Positions 16,759 through 25,736 of a DNA stretch of 64,000 nucleotides are shown here, one piece after another; the stretch's first letter is position 1, and each line of letters opens with the position of its first letter. The position numbers were made by a program, and so were the translations under genes. The DNA is from Seonamhaeicola maritimus (GTDB lineage: Bacteria; Bacteroidota; Bacteroidia; Flavobacteriales; Flavobacteriaceae), in NCBI RefSeq assembly GCF_008056315.1, contig NZ_VRKQ01000010.1, positions 248,001-312,000 on the forward strand, read 5' to 3'. The notes under the pieces were generated by a model. It was not told the origin of the DNA and did no database searches. It was given only the letters and a program-made list of their open reading frames with translations.

Positions 16759-17127
16759 ATGAAAAAACTATTTAAAATAGTTCTGGCTTGTGGTTTAACT
16801 TTAATATGTTTTTCATGTTATTACAATGAATTTCCAGAAGAAGGGGAAGAAATTATTATAGACCCAACTGAAGATGTTTCGTTTGCAAGTGATATCATCC
16901 CCATATTTTCATCAGACAATTGTGCACAATGCCATAATGCTACTTTAGATCCAGATTTAAGAGCAGGCAATGAATATGGCTCTCTGGTTCCAGAGTATGT
17001 TACCGCAAATAATGCCAATGGTAGTAAACTTTACACAAAACTCGCTGTAGACGGACATAGAGATCTTGATGACACTTCTTTAGCATTGATTAAAGAATGG
17101 ATTAATAGAGGTGCTGAAAACAATTAA
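16759..17127 (+). CDS. Small monoheme cytochrome-like lipoprotein
   Basis: A 122-residue protein with a lipobox (CFSC, Cys22) and a single heme motif CAQCH near residue 55, in the context DIIPIFSSDNCAQCHN. This pattern, then DPDLRAGNEYGSLV and a final LIKEWINRGAENN helix, is that of the planctomycete-type cytochrome domain common in Bacteroidota lipoproteins. It should be a periplasmic or outer-membrane electron carrier. The next gene starts 10 bp after its stop, so it is in an operon with the DUF5777 barrel. Confidence 0.85.
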   Translation: MKKLFKIVLACGLTLICFSCYYNEFPEEGEEIIIDPTEDVSFASDIIPIFSSDNCAQCHNATLDPDLRAGNEYGSLVPEYVTANNANGSKLYTKLAVDGHRDLDDTSLALIKEWINRGAENN

Positions 17128-17137
17128 TATATAAGAC

Positions 17138-18001
17138 ATGAAAAATTATAAAATTATACTTTTTACGTTTCTATGGTTACCATTAATGGTCTTAGCTCAA
17201 GAGAAGAAAAAAGATTCCATAATAGACAAACCTGAAAGACCAGCGTTTGAAAGTGCCACACTTATAGATAATGCTACCAATGTATTATTTAACAAAAATA
17301 CGTTGGAAGTAATGATGCAGCACAGATTTGGCGAAATTAATGGTGGGACAAATGATTTAGCAGGTTTTTGGGGAGCATCAAACATAAGGATAGCTCTTTC
17401 ATATGCATTACATGACAGGTTAACAGTTGGTTTTGGCACAACCAAAGAAGGTCGCCTTCAAGATTTTAATTGGAAAGCAGGTTTATTAAATCAAACCCGT
17501 TCTGGAAAGATACCAATAAGTGTTACTTACTATGGTAATTTTACAATAGATGCTCGTCCAAACAATAAATTTTACACTAAGCAAGACAGATATTCCTATT
17601 TTCATCAAATAATATTTGCACGTAGATTTAGTCCAAACTTTTCATTACAGATTGTACCAAGTATTTCACACTTTAATACGGTAGAATCTTATATGGAAAA
17701 TGACCGAATTGCTATTGCATTTGGTGGTAGAGCTAAAATAAGTTCACAAACTTCAATTTTGTTTGACTATAGCCAACCTATAACTAGTTTTGGAACTGAC
17801 CCAGATTTCCCAAATATAAGCTATAATAATCCTGGATTAAGTTTAGGTATTGAGTTTGGAACTTCATCACACACATTTCAACTATTCTTATCCAATTTAA
17901 GAGGTATTGTCCCTCAACAAAATTACATGAAGAATACTAACGATTTCTTTGATGGTGATTTCTTAATAGGATTTAATATAACAAGAAACTATAATTTTTA
18001 A
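17138..18001 (+). CDS. DUF5777 family beta-barrel protein
   Basis: A 287-residue protein with a signal peptide (cleavage after VLAQ) followed by the DUF5777 signature: SATLIDNATNVLF, MMQHRFGEINGGTNDLAGFWGASNIRIALSYAL and RLTVGFGTTKEGRLQDFNWKAGLL. The rest is alternating aromatic and polar residues, ending in NITRNYNF with a terminal Phe, typical of outer-membrane barrels. Family members are recurrently coded with c-type cytochromes. I infer an outer-membrane partner for the hexaheme lipoprotein, possibly a porin-like conduit; this has not been read from sequence directly. Confidence 0.85.
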   Translation: MKNYKIILFTFLWLPLMVLAQEKKKDSIIDKPERPAFESATLIDNATNVLFNKNTLEVMMQHRFGEINGGTNDLAGFWGASNIRIALSYALHDRLTVGFGTTKEGRLQDFNWKAGLLNQTRSGKIPISVTYYGNFTIDARPNNKFYTKQDRYSYFHQIIFARRFSPNFSLQIVPSISHFNTVESYMENDRIAIAFGGRAKISSQTSILFDYSQPITSFGTDPDFPNISYNNPGLSLGIEFGTSSHTFQLFLSNLRGIVPQQNYMKNTNDFFDGDFLIGFNITRNYNF

Positions 18002-18121
18002 AAAAAGAATTCATACATAAACAAGTTATCGTATACAGAAAATTACCAGAACAATAATAATCAACGTCAAGGTTAATTTTCAACTAAATTAAATATTGAA
18101 ATTTATTTAACTGGGTGAATT

Positions 18122-19099
18122 ATGGAAAATACTGAAGAGCATAAAGAAGGAACAAACAGAAGAAATTTTCTAAAATTAGGATTGTTATCTGGCGTATCTG
18201 CTGTTGCTGGCTTATCAATAGCATCTAATGCTGCCCATGAAGAAGCTACTTCTGGCGAAAAGGTGAGAGTCCTAACACCTGATGGGAAAATGGTGGAAGT
18301 AGATGCCGAGAGTCTGAATAAATATCCAGATGCACATATCACTCCAGCTGAATCTAGAAAAGGAATTCCTAACAGGAAATTTGTAATGGTAATTGATTTA
18401 GCTAAATGTAAAAATGCTAGAAAATGTGTTGAAAGTTGCCAAAAAGCTCATAACCTTGACTACAATGAAGAGTTTATGAAGGTGCAGCTTATTCAAGATA
18501 ATGAAGAAGGATCTCCTTATTGGTTTCCAAAGCCTTGTTTTCATTGTGATGAACCACCTTGTGTAACTGTGTGTCCAACCGGTGCCACATTTAAACGTGA
18601 TGATGGCATTGTTTTAATTGATAACGACCGTTGTATTGGATGTAAATTCTGTATAACCAGTTGCCCATATTCGGCACGCCAGTTTAATTGGGGACACAAA
18701 GATAAATTTGACGATAAATCACAACCTTATTCACCAGAAACAAGTGTTCCCGCAGCTGAAGGTACTGTCATGAAATGTGATTTTTGTCCAGATATGTTAA
18801 GACAAGGAAAATTGCCTCACTGTGCTCAGTCTTGTCCTATGGGCGTTATATATTTTGGAGATAAAAACGAAGATATTGTTACCAATGGTGAAGAAACTGT
18901 TCGTTTTTCAGATTTAATAAAAGATAGAGGTGGCTACAGGCATTTAGAGCATTTAGGCACCAAACCCAATGTATACTATCTGCCAGCCGTAGATAGACAA
19001 TTCCCATTAGAACGTGGATTCAATGTTGATGAAGATATCATTGAACGCTACAAGGATGTTCCTTATGTACAAGAATTAAAAAAGAAAGGTGAAATCTAA
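18122..19099 (+). CDS. Tat-exported 4Fe-4S ferredoxin-like subunit (DmsB/NrfC/HybA type)
   Basis: The 325-residue protein has a Tat signal (NRRNFLKLG, Arg13-Arg14, hydrophobic stretch to about 35) and four Cys groups of the DmsB/NrfC family: Cys96-x5-Cys102-Cys106; Cys139-142-147-151 (CFHCDEPPCVTVC); Cys171-174-177-181 (CIGCKFCITSC); Cys219-222-234-238. In group 1 the expected second Cys is Ala99 (CKNARKC), so that site has three ligands. It should act on the periplasmic side, passing electrons between the NrfD quinone site and an acceptor. It is followed 16 bp later by the NrfD-type gene. No molybdopterin subunit is present anywhere in the module. Confidence 0.9.
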   Translation: MENTEEHKEGTNRRNFLKLGLLSGVSAVAGLSIASNAAHEEATSGEKVRVLTPDGKMVEVDAESLNKYPDAHITPAESRKGIPNRKFVMVIDLAKCKNARKCVESCQKAHNLDYNEEFMKVQLIQDNEEGSPYWFPKPCFHCDEPPCVTVCPTGATFKRDDGIVLIDNDRCIGCKFCITSCPYSARQFNWGHKDKFDDKSQPYSPETSVPAAEGTVMKCDFCPDMLRQGKLPHCAQSCPMGVIYFGDKNEDIVTNGEETVRFSDLIKDRGGYRHLEHLGTKPNVYYLPAVDRQFPLERGFNVDEDIIERYKDVPYVQELKKKGEI

Positions 19100-19115
19100 T
19101 TAAAGGCTCTTAATT

Positions 19116-20456
19116 ATGGATTTAGAAATTAGAAAGAGAGAATTGGTTAAAGAGTTTTCTCCCATGCTTAAAAAATCAACCAAAACATCAAAAATTTGGA
19201 TTGCATTTTTAATAGCTATTATTTTAGTTGGAGTTGTGGCCTTCATAATTCAAGCTGTTAAAGGTCATGAAGTAACTGGCATGAGAGACAACGTTGTTTG
19301 GGGTATTTACATTATCAATTTTATTTTCTTTGTATGTTTAAGTTATTCAGGTGCTTTTATTTCAGGCATTTTGCATTTCTTTAAAACACCTTGGAAGAAT
19401 TCAGTAATGAGAATTGTTGAAATCATAACAGTACTCTCATTAATTATTGGACCTATTTTCATTTTACTATGTATTGGTAGATTAGATAGACTTCATTATT
19501 TATTCCTCTATCCAAGAATTCAATCCCCCATTACCTGGGATATTATAGCTATACTTACAGATTTAATTGGATGTTTTATCTACTTATATTTAACATTCAT
19601 TCCAGATTTCGCAATCCTCAGAGATAACAGTAAAAAAGCTCCAGCATGGAGACAAAAGTTATACAAAAAGCTTGCAATAGGATACTATGATACGCCAACC
19701 CAACGTGAAAAACTGCATAAAATAACGCGTACTATGTCAGCAATGATTATTGCTCTGGCTATTATAGCTTATTCTGTTTTAGCTTGGATTTTTAGCTTAA
19801 CACTACAGCCAGGTTGGAACAGTTCTATTTTTGCTCCTTACTTTATAGTTGCTGGATTGTACTCAGGAATCGGAGTTATTATTATAGCCATGTATCTAAT
19901 CCGTAAGTTTTATCATTTAGAACATTATATTAGAAAAATACACTTTATTGGTGCAGGTGTTATTTTATTAGTTATTTCATTATTATTCGGATATTTCACA
20001 TTCAGCGAATATTTTTCAAGATGGTTTAGCCACAAAACCCACGATGTCAATTTGCTTAACACTCTATTCAATAGATATTTTTGGATGTTCATTTTTGCAA
20101 ATTATATCGGTGTTATAGCACCTATAATCATTCTGTTCTTTAAAAAATTTAGAACCATAAAAAGCATAACTTTTGCAGCTGTTATTGCAGTTTTAGGCTT
20201 GTGGTTTAACAGATATCTAATTATTGTTCCCACTTTAGAAACACCTTACTTACCAATACAAGACTCCAGACCAGAATTCATTCATTATTCTGCAACATGG
20301 ATAGAATGGGCCTTAAGTTTTGCAGGAGTTGCAGCATTTATTTTGTTCTTCATTTTAATTATGAGATTGGTTCCAATAATTCCAATGTCTGGTATTATTG
20401 ATCATGAAAGAGAACAAAAGAGACATCCTAAAAATCTAACTCAAAATCAGAAATAA
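19116..20456 (+). CDS. NrfD/PsrC-type integral membrane quinone subunit
   Basis: A 446-residue membrane protein with about ten predicted spans (the first at about residues 27-47, the last at 395-418), matching the NrfD/PsrC/ActC family. The arrangement of long hydrophobic helices with the SGAFISGILHFF segment in helix 2-3 and the LEHYIRK loop fits the family. These proteins bind menaquinone and exchange electrons with the FeS partner without heme. It sits between the FeS subunit and a periplasmic membrane-anchored protein and overlaps the latter by one base (stop and start share TAATGA). Confidence 0.9.
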   Translation: MDLEIRKRELVKEFSPMLKKSTKTSKIWIAFLIAIILVGVVAFIIQAVKGHEVTGMRDNVVWGIYIINFIFFVCLSYSGAFISGILHFFKTPWKNSVMRIVEIITVLSLIIGPIFILLCIGRLDRLHYLFLYPRIQSPITWDIIAILTDLIGCFIYLYLTFIPDFAILRDNSKKAPAWRQKLYKKLAIGYYDTPTQREKLHKITRTMSAMIIALAIIAYSVLAWIFSLTLQPGWNSSIFAPYFIVAGLYSGIGVIIIAMYLIRKFYHLEHYIRKIHFIGAGVILLVISLLFGYFTFSEYFSRWFSHKTHDVNLLNTLFNRYFWMFIFANYIGVIAPIIILFFKKFRTIKSITFAAVIAVLGLWFNRYLIIVPTLETPYLPIQDSRPEFIHYSATWIEWALSFAGVAAFILFFILIMRLVPIIPMSGIIDHEREQKRHPKNLTQNQK

Positions 20457-21358
20457 TGAAAACTACTTTTTATAAATATTCTGTATTTGCTCTAATAGTT
20501 GGGTTAATGATTAATGCGACATCTTTTGCTCAAGAAACCAGTGCAGACAACTATAGAATGCTGTTTTATTTTAAAACCTTAAAGCAAGCAGATAATTCCA
20601 GAACACTTGAGGTTAGTTTTATTGCTAGAAATAAAAAAGACAGAAAAGATAAAGTTCCGGTATACGATGCCGAAATAAAATTTTATAATGTTTTAAATGA
20701 CGAAGAGTTATTGCTTGGTAAATCAAAAACCAATAATGAAGGTATAGCTCAAATTACGCTCCCTGAAAGTCAAGATTATTTAATAGATGAAGACGGTTAT
20801 ATTAATTTAAAAGCTTATTTTGAAGAAACCGATGCTATAGATGAACAAGAAGAAACTTTAAGTGTACAAAATTTACGTTTAGAGTTAGATCTGAAAGAAA
20901 TTGATAGTGTGAAAACAGTGCTGGTAAACGCTTTTGTACTTGATAGTTTAGGAAGCAAAATAGCTATTGAAGAAGCTGATGTTATAATTTCTGTAAACGG
21001 CATGATTTCAAAAATGCCTATTGAAGAAGGAACCATTGAAGAGGGCGAGTTTGAATTTGAAATGCCAACAGACATTCCAGGAGATGTTGATGGTAATTTT
21101 ATCGTTTATGCTATTATTGAAGACCATGATGAATACGGAAATGTAATTCAAGAAAAATCAATAAATTGGGGTGTTTACAACAAACAAGAAGTTGAAGAAA
21201 GTAACACCTTGTGGTCTGAAGCTGCTCCTATTTGGATGTATATTGTTTTAACCATATTACTAGTTGGAGTTTGGGCAAATTACGCCTATACCATCAAAAA
21301 TTTATTTAAAATTAAAAAAGAAGGCAAAGCGCTGGAAATGAACACTGAAAATCAATAA
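20456..21358 (+). CDS. Periplasmic Ig-like protein with C-terminal membrane anchor
   Basis: The 300-residue product has a signal peptide (cleavage after SFAQ), about 220 residues of beta-rich sequence, probably two Ig-like domains (AEIKFYNVLNDEELLLGKS; DVIISVNGMISKMPIEEG), and a membrane anchor at about residues 257-280 followed by a basic cytoplasmic tail. No heme, Cys or FeS motif is visible. Its start overlaps the NrfD stop, so the two are translationally coupled and probably form one complex. Function unknown; I infer a structural or assembly subunit. Confidence 0.75.
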   Translation: MKTTFYKYSVFALIVGLMINATSFAQETSADNYRMLFYFKTLKQADNSRTLEVSFIARNKKDRKDKVPVYDAEIKFYNVLNDEELLLGKSKTNNEGIAQITLPESQDYLIDEDGYINLKAYFEETDAIDEQEETLSVQNLRLELDLKEIDSVKTVLVNAFVLDSLGSKIAIEEADVIISVNGMISKMPIEEGTIEEGEFEFEMPTDIPGDVDGNFIVYAIIEDHDEYGNVIQEKSINWGVYNKQEVEESNTLWSEAAPIWMYIVLTILLVGVWANYAYTIKNLFKIKKEGKALEMNTENQ

Positions 21359-21433
21359 ATATTTACGAGATGGCCATATACATTGGCATTGTTTTTGAAA
21401 TTACCTTAATATAAATTAAAAAAGAATCTTAAC

Positions 21434-21832
21434 ATGAAAACGATTAAAACTTTAGCAATTTTAGGAATCATTTGCTTTGTGCTATACTCTTTCACTTCTG
21501 TTGTACAAGATGAGTGGAAAGTACCGGCAAAGTATGAGAAAATGAAAAACCCAACAGACCCTTCAGTAGATCTTGCAATTGGTAAAACACTTTACAACAA
21601 ACATTGTAAATCTTGCCATGGTAAAACTGGATTAGGTGATGGACCAAAAGCAGATGAAGTTGATGGTGATTTAGGAGATTTCTCAACAGGAGAATTCCAA
21701 AGTCAATCTGATGGTGCTATTTTTTACAAAAGTTATATAGGTAGAGATGATATGCCTAACTACGAAAAGAAAATTCCAGACGAAGAAGACGTATGGTTAA
21801 TTGTGAATTACGTTAGAACCATGGGTGACTAA
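21434..21832 (+). CDS. Monoheme cytochrome c
   Basis: A 132-residue class I cytochrome c with an N-terminal signal or anchor (residues 5-23), heme motif CKSCHG at residues 58-63, and a likely distal Met107 (GRDDMPNYEKKI), ending in the DVWLIVNYVRTM helix typical of the family. It should be a periplasmic electron shuttle, soluble or anchored. It follows the NrfD-linked protein by 75 bp and precedes the GluTR gene by about 35 bp, so it closes the electron-transfer part of the module. Confidence 0.92.
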   Translation: MKTIKTLAILGIICFVLYSFTSVVQDEWKVPAKYEKMKNPTDPSVDLAIGKTLYNKHCKSCHGKTGLGDGPKADEVDGDLGDFSTGEFQSQSDGAIFYKSYIGRDDMPNYEKKIPDEEDVWLIVNYVRTMGD

Positions 21833-21867
21833 TAATGAATTAATGCTTTTATCACAAAGTATTTATT

Positions 21868-23082
21868 ATGAAAATGTCATTGAAATATATAAGCATTTCA
21901 CATGAAACGGCTTCTATTATTCAAAGAGAAAACTTTCATGTGTCTGATGAAGAAAAAGGCATCTTAATACATTCCATTTGTAATACATTTGATGATATCA
22001 TAGGGTTACTAATATTATCAACTTGTAATAGAACTGAAATTTATTTTGAATCTAGCCTAACTTCGGCTGCAGTAATCAGAGATTTTTTTATTAAAATTAA
22101 AAAGGACAATATTCATGCTAATAAAGCTCTTTTTAATTTTAGTAATAATACTAAAAATACTGTGAGACATCTTTTAACAGTGTCTTCTGGTTTAAAATCT
22201 TTAGTACTCGGAGATGCTGAAATTATTCACCAGATAAAGAAAGCTTATCAATTTTCAATGACATTTAAAGTACAAGGTTCGTTATTAGAACGTGCATTAC
22301 AATCGGCTTTCAAAAACCATAAGCGCATTAGTAATGAAACTAATTTTAGAGACGGTACTACTTCAGTTGCCTACAAAGCTTTAAACTTTATAAAGAATTC
22401 GTACCATAATGAGCTAAGTGTTAAATCTAAAAAGATATTGCTTATTGGTGCTGGCGATATAGTTCATCAGATTTTAAAATATAATACCAAATTTAAATTT
22501 TCTAATCTATACCTTAGTAATCGAACTGAAAAGAAAGCCAAAGTTCTATCTCATCGGTATCAGTGTCAATTATATCCTTGGAAAAAGGTTATTTCTAATG
22601 ACATTAAGGACTTTGACATTATTATTAGTGCCGTTAATAATTGTCATCATCTCATTAAAAAGACCTGCACCAATAAAGAAATGCTTTTGCTTGATTTAGC
22701 AATACCAGGCAATATTGACGAAGCACTTTCAAAGAAAAAGAATATTACCTATCTAGACTTAGACACTATTTCTATTGAACTAGAGAATACTAGAAAAAAT
22801 CGCCTCACTTCAATAAATAAGGTTAAAGAAATCACCAGTCAAGAACTTTTAAACTTTGTTAAATGGCATAATAAATTGTCCTTAAGGCAACTTTTATCTA
22901 AACACAAATCAACCGTTTTAGAAAAAGTTAAAAGGCATTTTATGAGTACTTCAGAAAGGATAAGTAATGATAAAATTGTTGCTATTTCTAATCAAATTAT
23001 GAAAAAATTTCTAGCCCCAAACAATTTGGATAAAACATTGACCAACTTAGACAAAATCATTTCTAAAGAGATTACTTTTTAA
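21868..23082 (+). CDS. Divergent glutamyl-tRNA reductase (HemA-type)
   Basis: The 404-residue protein has the GluTR catalytic motif STCNRTEIY with nucleophile Cys53, the GLKSLVLGDAEIIHQIKKAY motif (canonical enzymes have GExQI in place of GDAEI), an NADPH-binding LLIGAGDIVHQIL loop near residue 190 and a helical C-terminal dimerisation region. It makes glutamate-1-semialdehyde, the first step of heme synthesis from Glu-tRNA. Its context, the last gene of a cytochrome module and not a hem operon, and its divergence suggest a second GluTR serving this module. The start could be the in-frame ATG at 21874. Whether the genome has a standard hemA elsewhere is unknown. Confidence 0.85.
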   Translation: MKMSLKYISISHETASIIQRENFHVSDEEKGILIHSICNTFDDIIGLLILSTCNRTEIYFESSLTSAAVIRDFFIKIKKDNIHANKALFNFSNNTKNTVRHLLTVSSGLKSLVLGDAEIIHQIKKAYQFSMTFKVQGSLLERALQSAFKNHKRISNETNFRDGTTSVAYKALNFIKNSYHNELSVKSKKILLIGAGDIVHQILKYNTKFKFSNLYLSNRTEKKAKVLSHRYQCQLYPWKKVISNDIKDFDIIISAVNNCHHLIKKTCTNKEMLLLDLAIPGNIDEALSKKKNITYLDLDTISIELENTRKNRLTSINKVKEITSQELLNFVKWHNKLSLRQLLSKHKSTVLEKVKRHFMSTSERISNDKIVAISNQIMKKFLAPNNLDKTLTNLDKIISKEITF

Positions 23083-23129
23083 TACTTTAACATTTCTTCA
23101 ACTTTTATTTATAATTAAGTAAAAAACAG

Positions 23130-23137
23130 TATCTTTG
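23130..23137 (+). promoter_or_regulatory. -7 box of the rpsP promoter
   Basis: TATCTTTG matches the Bacteroidota TAnnTTTG consensus and is followed by GCG, 48 bp before the rpsP ATG. The upstream region is T-rich but has no exact TTG at ideal spacing. Confidence 0.65.
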
Positions 23138-23184
23138 CGCCCTCATTAATAACCGAGGTCGGGAACCTCAAATAATTAATTATT

Positions 23185-23703
23185 ATGCCAGTAAAGATTA
23201 GATTACAAAGACACGGTAAAAAAGGGAAGCCTTTTTACTGGATTGTAGCTGCGGATTCGCGCTCAAAAAGAGATGGTAGATACCTTGAGAAATTAGGTGC
23301 TTACAATCCAAACACAAACCCAGCAACTGTTGAATTAGATGTTGATGGTGCTGTAAAGTGGTTACAGAATGGTGCACAACCATCTGATACTGCTAAAACA
23401 TTATTGTCTTATAAAGGTGCTTTATTAAAGAACCATTTAGCAGGCGGTGTTAAAAAAGGTGCTTTAACAGAAGAGCAAGCTGAAGAAAAATTTAAAGCTT
23501 GGTTAGAAGAAAAGACTGCAAAAGTTCAAGCTAAAGCTGACGGATTATCTGACGCTGAAGCTAAAGCTAAAGCTGAAGCCTTAGCTGCAGAAAAAGCTGT
23601 AAACGAAGCAAGAATAGCTGCTGCTGCTCCTGTTGTTGAAGAAGCAGAGGAAGCTACTGAAGAAGTTGCTGCTGAAGCTGAAGCTTCAAACGAAGAAGAG
23701 TAA
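23185..23703 (+). CDS. rpsP: 30S ribosomal protein S16
   Basis: The first 85 residues are standard S16 ([40 protein letters not shown]), a small-subunit assembly protein. The remaining 85 residues are an Ala/Glu/Lys-rich extension, probably helical then disordered ([20 protein letters not shown], then an acidic end). Such tails are common in Bacteroidota S16. Followed by a strong terminator and then rimM. Confidence 0.97.
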   Translation: MPVKIRLQRHGKKGKPFYWIVAADSRSKRDGRYLEKLGAYNPNTNPATVELDVDGAVKWLQNGAQPSDTAKTLLSYKGALLKNHLAGGVKKGALTEEQAEEKFKAWLEEKTAKVQAKADGLSDAEAKAKAEALAAEKAVNEARIAAAAPVVEEAEEATEEVAAEAEASNEEE

Positions 23704-23725
23704 GAAATTAATTTTTTATACTTTT

Positions 23726-23757
23726 AAACTCCGATACTAAGTATCGGAGTTTTTTAT
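23726..23757 (+). terminator. Terminator between rpsP and rimM
   Basis: Stem AAACTCCGATAC / GTATCGGAGTTT (12 bp, perfect), loop TAA, followed by TTTATTTT. It lies 22 bp after the rpsP stop, so rimM depends on read-through. Confidence 0.9.
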
Positions 23758-23765
23758 TTTATATC

Positions 23766-24290
23766 ATGAAAAAGGACGATTGTTTTTATCTAGGTAAAAT
23801 TGTAAAGAAATATAGCTTTAAAGGCGAAGTATTGGCTAAATTAGATACTGATCAACCAGATATTTATGAGCATTTAGACGCCATATTTGTTGAGCATAAA
23901 AACAACCTGATACCATTCTTTGTTGAAAGATCGCAACTACATAAATCAAAATTATTACGTATTAAATTTGAAGATGTTGACACGGAAGAAGATGCCGACA
24001 GTATACTTAAAAGTGATTTGTATTTACCTCTAGAATTCCTACCCAAACTTGAAGGTGACAAATTCTATTTTCACGAGGTTATTGGGTTTTCTATTGAAGA
24101 TAAAAATTATGGCAAAGTGGGAATCATAAAAGCGATCAATGATTCAACTTCACAAGCGCTTTTTGAAATAGATCAAAATGGTATTGAAATTTTAATTCCT
24201 CTAAATGACGAGTTTATCGTTAAAATTGACAGACCTAACAAGGTAATAATTGTAGAAACCCCTGAAGGTTTAATAGATTTATACTTATAG
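23766..24290 (+). CDS. rimM: Ribosome maturation factor RimM
   Basis: A 174-residue RimM: N-terminal domain beginning CFYLGKIVKKYSFKGEVLAKLD, and the PRC-barrel C-terminal part (YFHEVIGFSIEDKNYGKVGI to IDLYL). It assists processing and assembly of the 30S head near S19. The rpsP-rimM neighbourhood is the usual one in bacteria. No anomaly in length. Confidence 0.95.
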   Translation: MKKDDCFYLGKIVKKYSFKGEVLAKLDTDQPDIYEHLDAIFVEHKNNLIPFFVERSQLHKSKLLRIKFEDVDTEEDADSILKSDLYLPLEFLPKLEGDKFYFHEVIGFSIEDKNYGKVGIIKAINDSTSQALFEIDQNGIEILIPLNDEFIVKIDRPNKVIIVETPEGLIDLYL

Positions 24291-24291
24291 T

Positions 24292-24747
24292 TTAGGAAGA
24301 AGAAACAACTAACTCACCTCTTTCCATTACATGCAATCTAGCTTGTAAAAAATCTCGTTGTTTTAGGAGTAATTTACAAAGGGTTAATGGCAGATTAATT
24401 TGAGAAAGCAAATCATCATATTTATTAATGCTTAACACTTCTATTTCATAAACTTTACCTAAAAATTCGGCATCATTTTCAATTTTGATGAATTTTCTAA
24501 AATTCAATCTCACCATATGAAACTTCCTCTTTAAAGCAATTAGATTTTCATCATTTGCTTCAAGTTTTGTTAACTCATTTTTTAAAAACCTAACAAACTC
24601 TCCTCTTTCAAGGCTTTTTTCTTTGGCATAGGTTTTTGTATAGTTATTCTCTAGTTTACTACTAGCCTTTTTATAGGCATTTTCAACCTCTTCATTTAAT
24701 ATTACTAATTCATTTAACTTTTCAACAATTTGACCTATTCGCTTCAC
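24292..24747 (-). CDS. DUF2383/PA2169-like four-helix protein
   Basis: A 151-residue, all-helical, charged protein without signal peptide. The order of motifs (LNELV-I-NEEVENAYKKAS, KSLERGEFVRFLKNEL near residue 45, LSINKYDDLL and LPLTLCKLLLKQRDFLQARL near the end) resembles the DUF2383/PA2169 ferritin-like helical bundle family. Those proteins are linked to stress, but their reaction is not established. The convergent rimM ends one base away and no terminator hairpin separates them. Family call is by eye. Confidence 0.65.
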   Translation of the reverse strand: MKRIGQIVEKLNELVILNEEVENAYKKASSKLENNYTKTYAKEKSLERGEFVRFLKNELTKLEANDENLIALKRKFHMVRLNFRKFIKIENDAEFLGKVYEIEVLSINKYDDLLSQINLPLTLCKLLLKQRDFLQARLHVMERGELVVSSS

Positions 24748-24877
24748 AACTCTACTTTTTAGTTTGCTTAATATACGTAATTACAACTCGTTTTTGATTT
24801 ATAAAGTATAAAGTTTTAACAAATTTTGTCAACAATTAACATTTATTTTCTACTATTGCTACTTTATAAAAAAACAC

Positions 24878-25594
24878 ATGTCTCAAAAACCTTTTCAATT
24901 TAAACAATTCAAAATAAATCAAGATAGGTGTGCTATGAAAGTGGGAACTGATGGTGTTTTAGTTGGTGCATGGACATCAATTGAAAAAAATCCTTTTTCA
25001 GTTTTAGACATTGGATCGGGAACCGGAATTATTGCATTGATGCTTGCTCAACGAACCTCTTCGGAAATAATTGACGCTATTGAAATTGATGCCGATGCCT
25101 ACGAACAATGTGTTGATAATTTCGAACAATCACCTTGGGGAGACAGACTATTTTGCTATCATGCCTCATTGGAAGAATTTGCAGGTGAAATTGAAGATAA
25201 ATACGATCTGATTGTATCCAATCCGCCGTTTTATTCTGAAGATTATAAAACTCAAAATAATTCCAGAGATTTGGCAAGATTTCAAGATGCAATGCCGTTT
25301 GAGCATTTATTAAAAAATGCATCAAAATTACTTGATGAAAAGGGAAGTTTCTGTGTTGTTATTCCATTTAAAGAAGAAGCCTCTTTTCTCATTTTAGCAG
25401 AAAAATTCAAGCTTTTCCCAAACAAAATGCTTCATGTAAAAGGCAACACAACTTCAGAGGTAAAGCGAAGTCTTATTGAACTATCATTCCATCAAAGTGC
25501 AACACATAAAGATGAATTAATTATTGAAACTGAAAGACATGAATACACTCAGGACTACATTAAACTCACCAAAGATTATTATTTAAAAATGTAA
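24878..25594 (+). CDS. trmN6: tRNA1(Val) (adenine(37)-N6)-methyltransferase
   Basis: A 238-residue class I SAM methyltransferase: SAM motif DIGSGTG at residues 44-50, acidic IEID at 69-72, and the adenine-N6 catalytic motif NPPFY at 115-119. The N-terminal RCAMKVGTDGVLVGAW is characteristic of the YfiC/TrmN6 group, which modifies A37 of tRNA-Val1. Sequence length is normal. It stands divergent from the DUF2383-like gene across 130 bp. Confidence 0.9.
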   Translation: MSQKPFQFKQFKINQDRCAMKVGTDGVLVGAWTSIEKNPFSVLDIGSGTGIIALMLAQRTSSEIIDAIEIDADAYEQCVDNFEQSPWGDRLFCYHASLEEFAGEIEDKYDLIVSNPPFYSEDYKTQNNSRDLARFQDAMPFEHLLKNASKLLDEKGSFCVVIPFKEEASFLILAEKFKLFPNKMLHVKGNTTSEVKRSLIELSFHQSATHKDELIIETERHEYTQDYIKLTKDYYLKM

Positions 25595-25701
25595 TCAACT
25601 AAATTCAATCTTTAACGTCAGGCTTTCACCTACAATCTTCAGTCAATCTTCAAAATTTCAACAATTCCTAAAAAAGACCCTTTTCAATAAACTATTTTCA
25701 A

Positions 25702-25709
25702 TAAATTTG
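25702..25709 (+). promoter_or_regulatory. -7 box upstream of gcdH
   Basis: TAAATTTG matches TAnnTTTG and lies 28 bp before the gcdH ATG. No clear TTG element at correct spacing. Confidence 0.45.
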
Positions 25710-25736
25710 TTTTATACCTGAATAATCTCAAAATTT

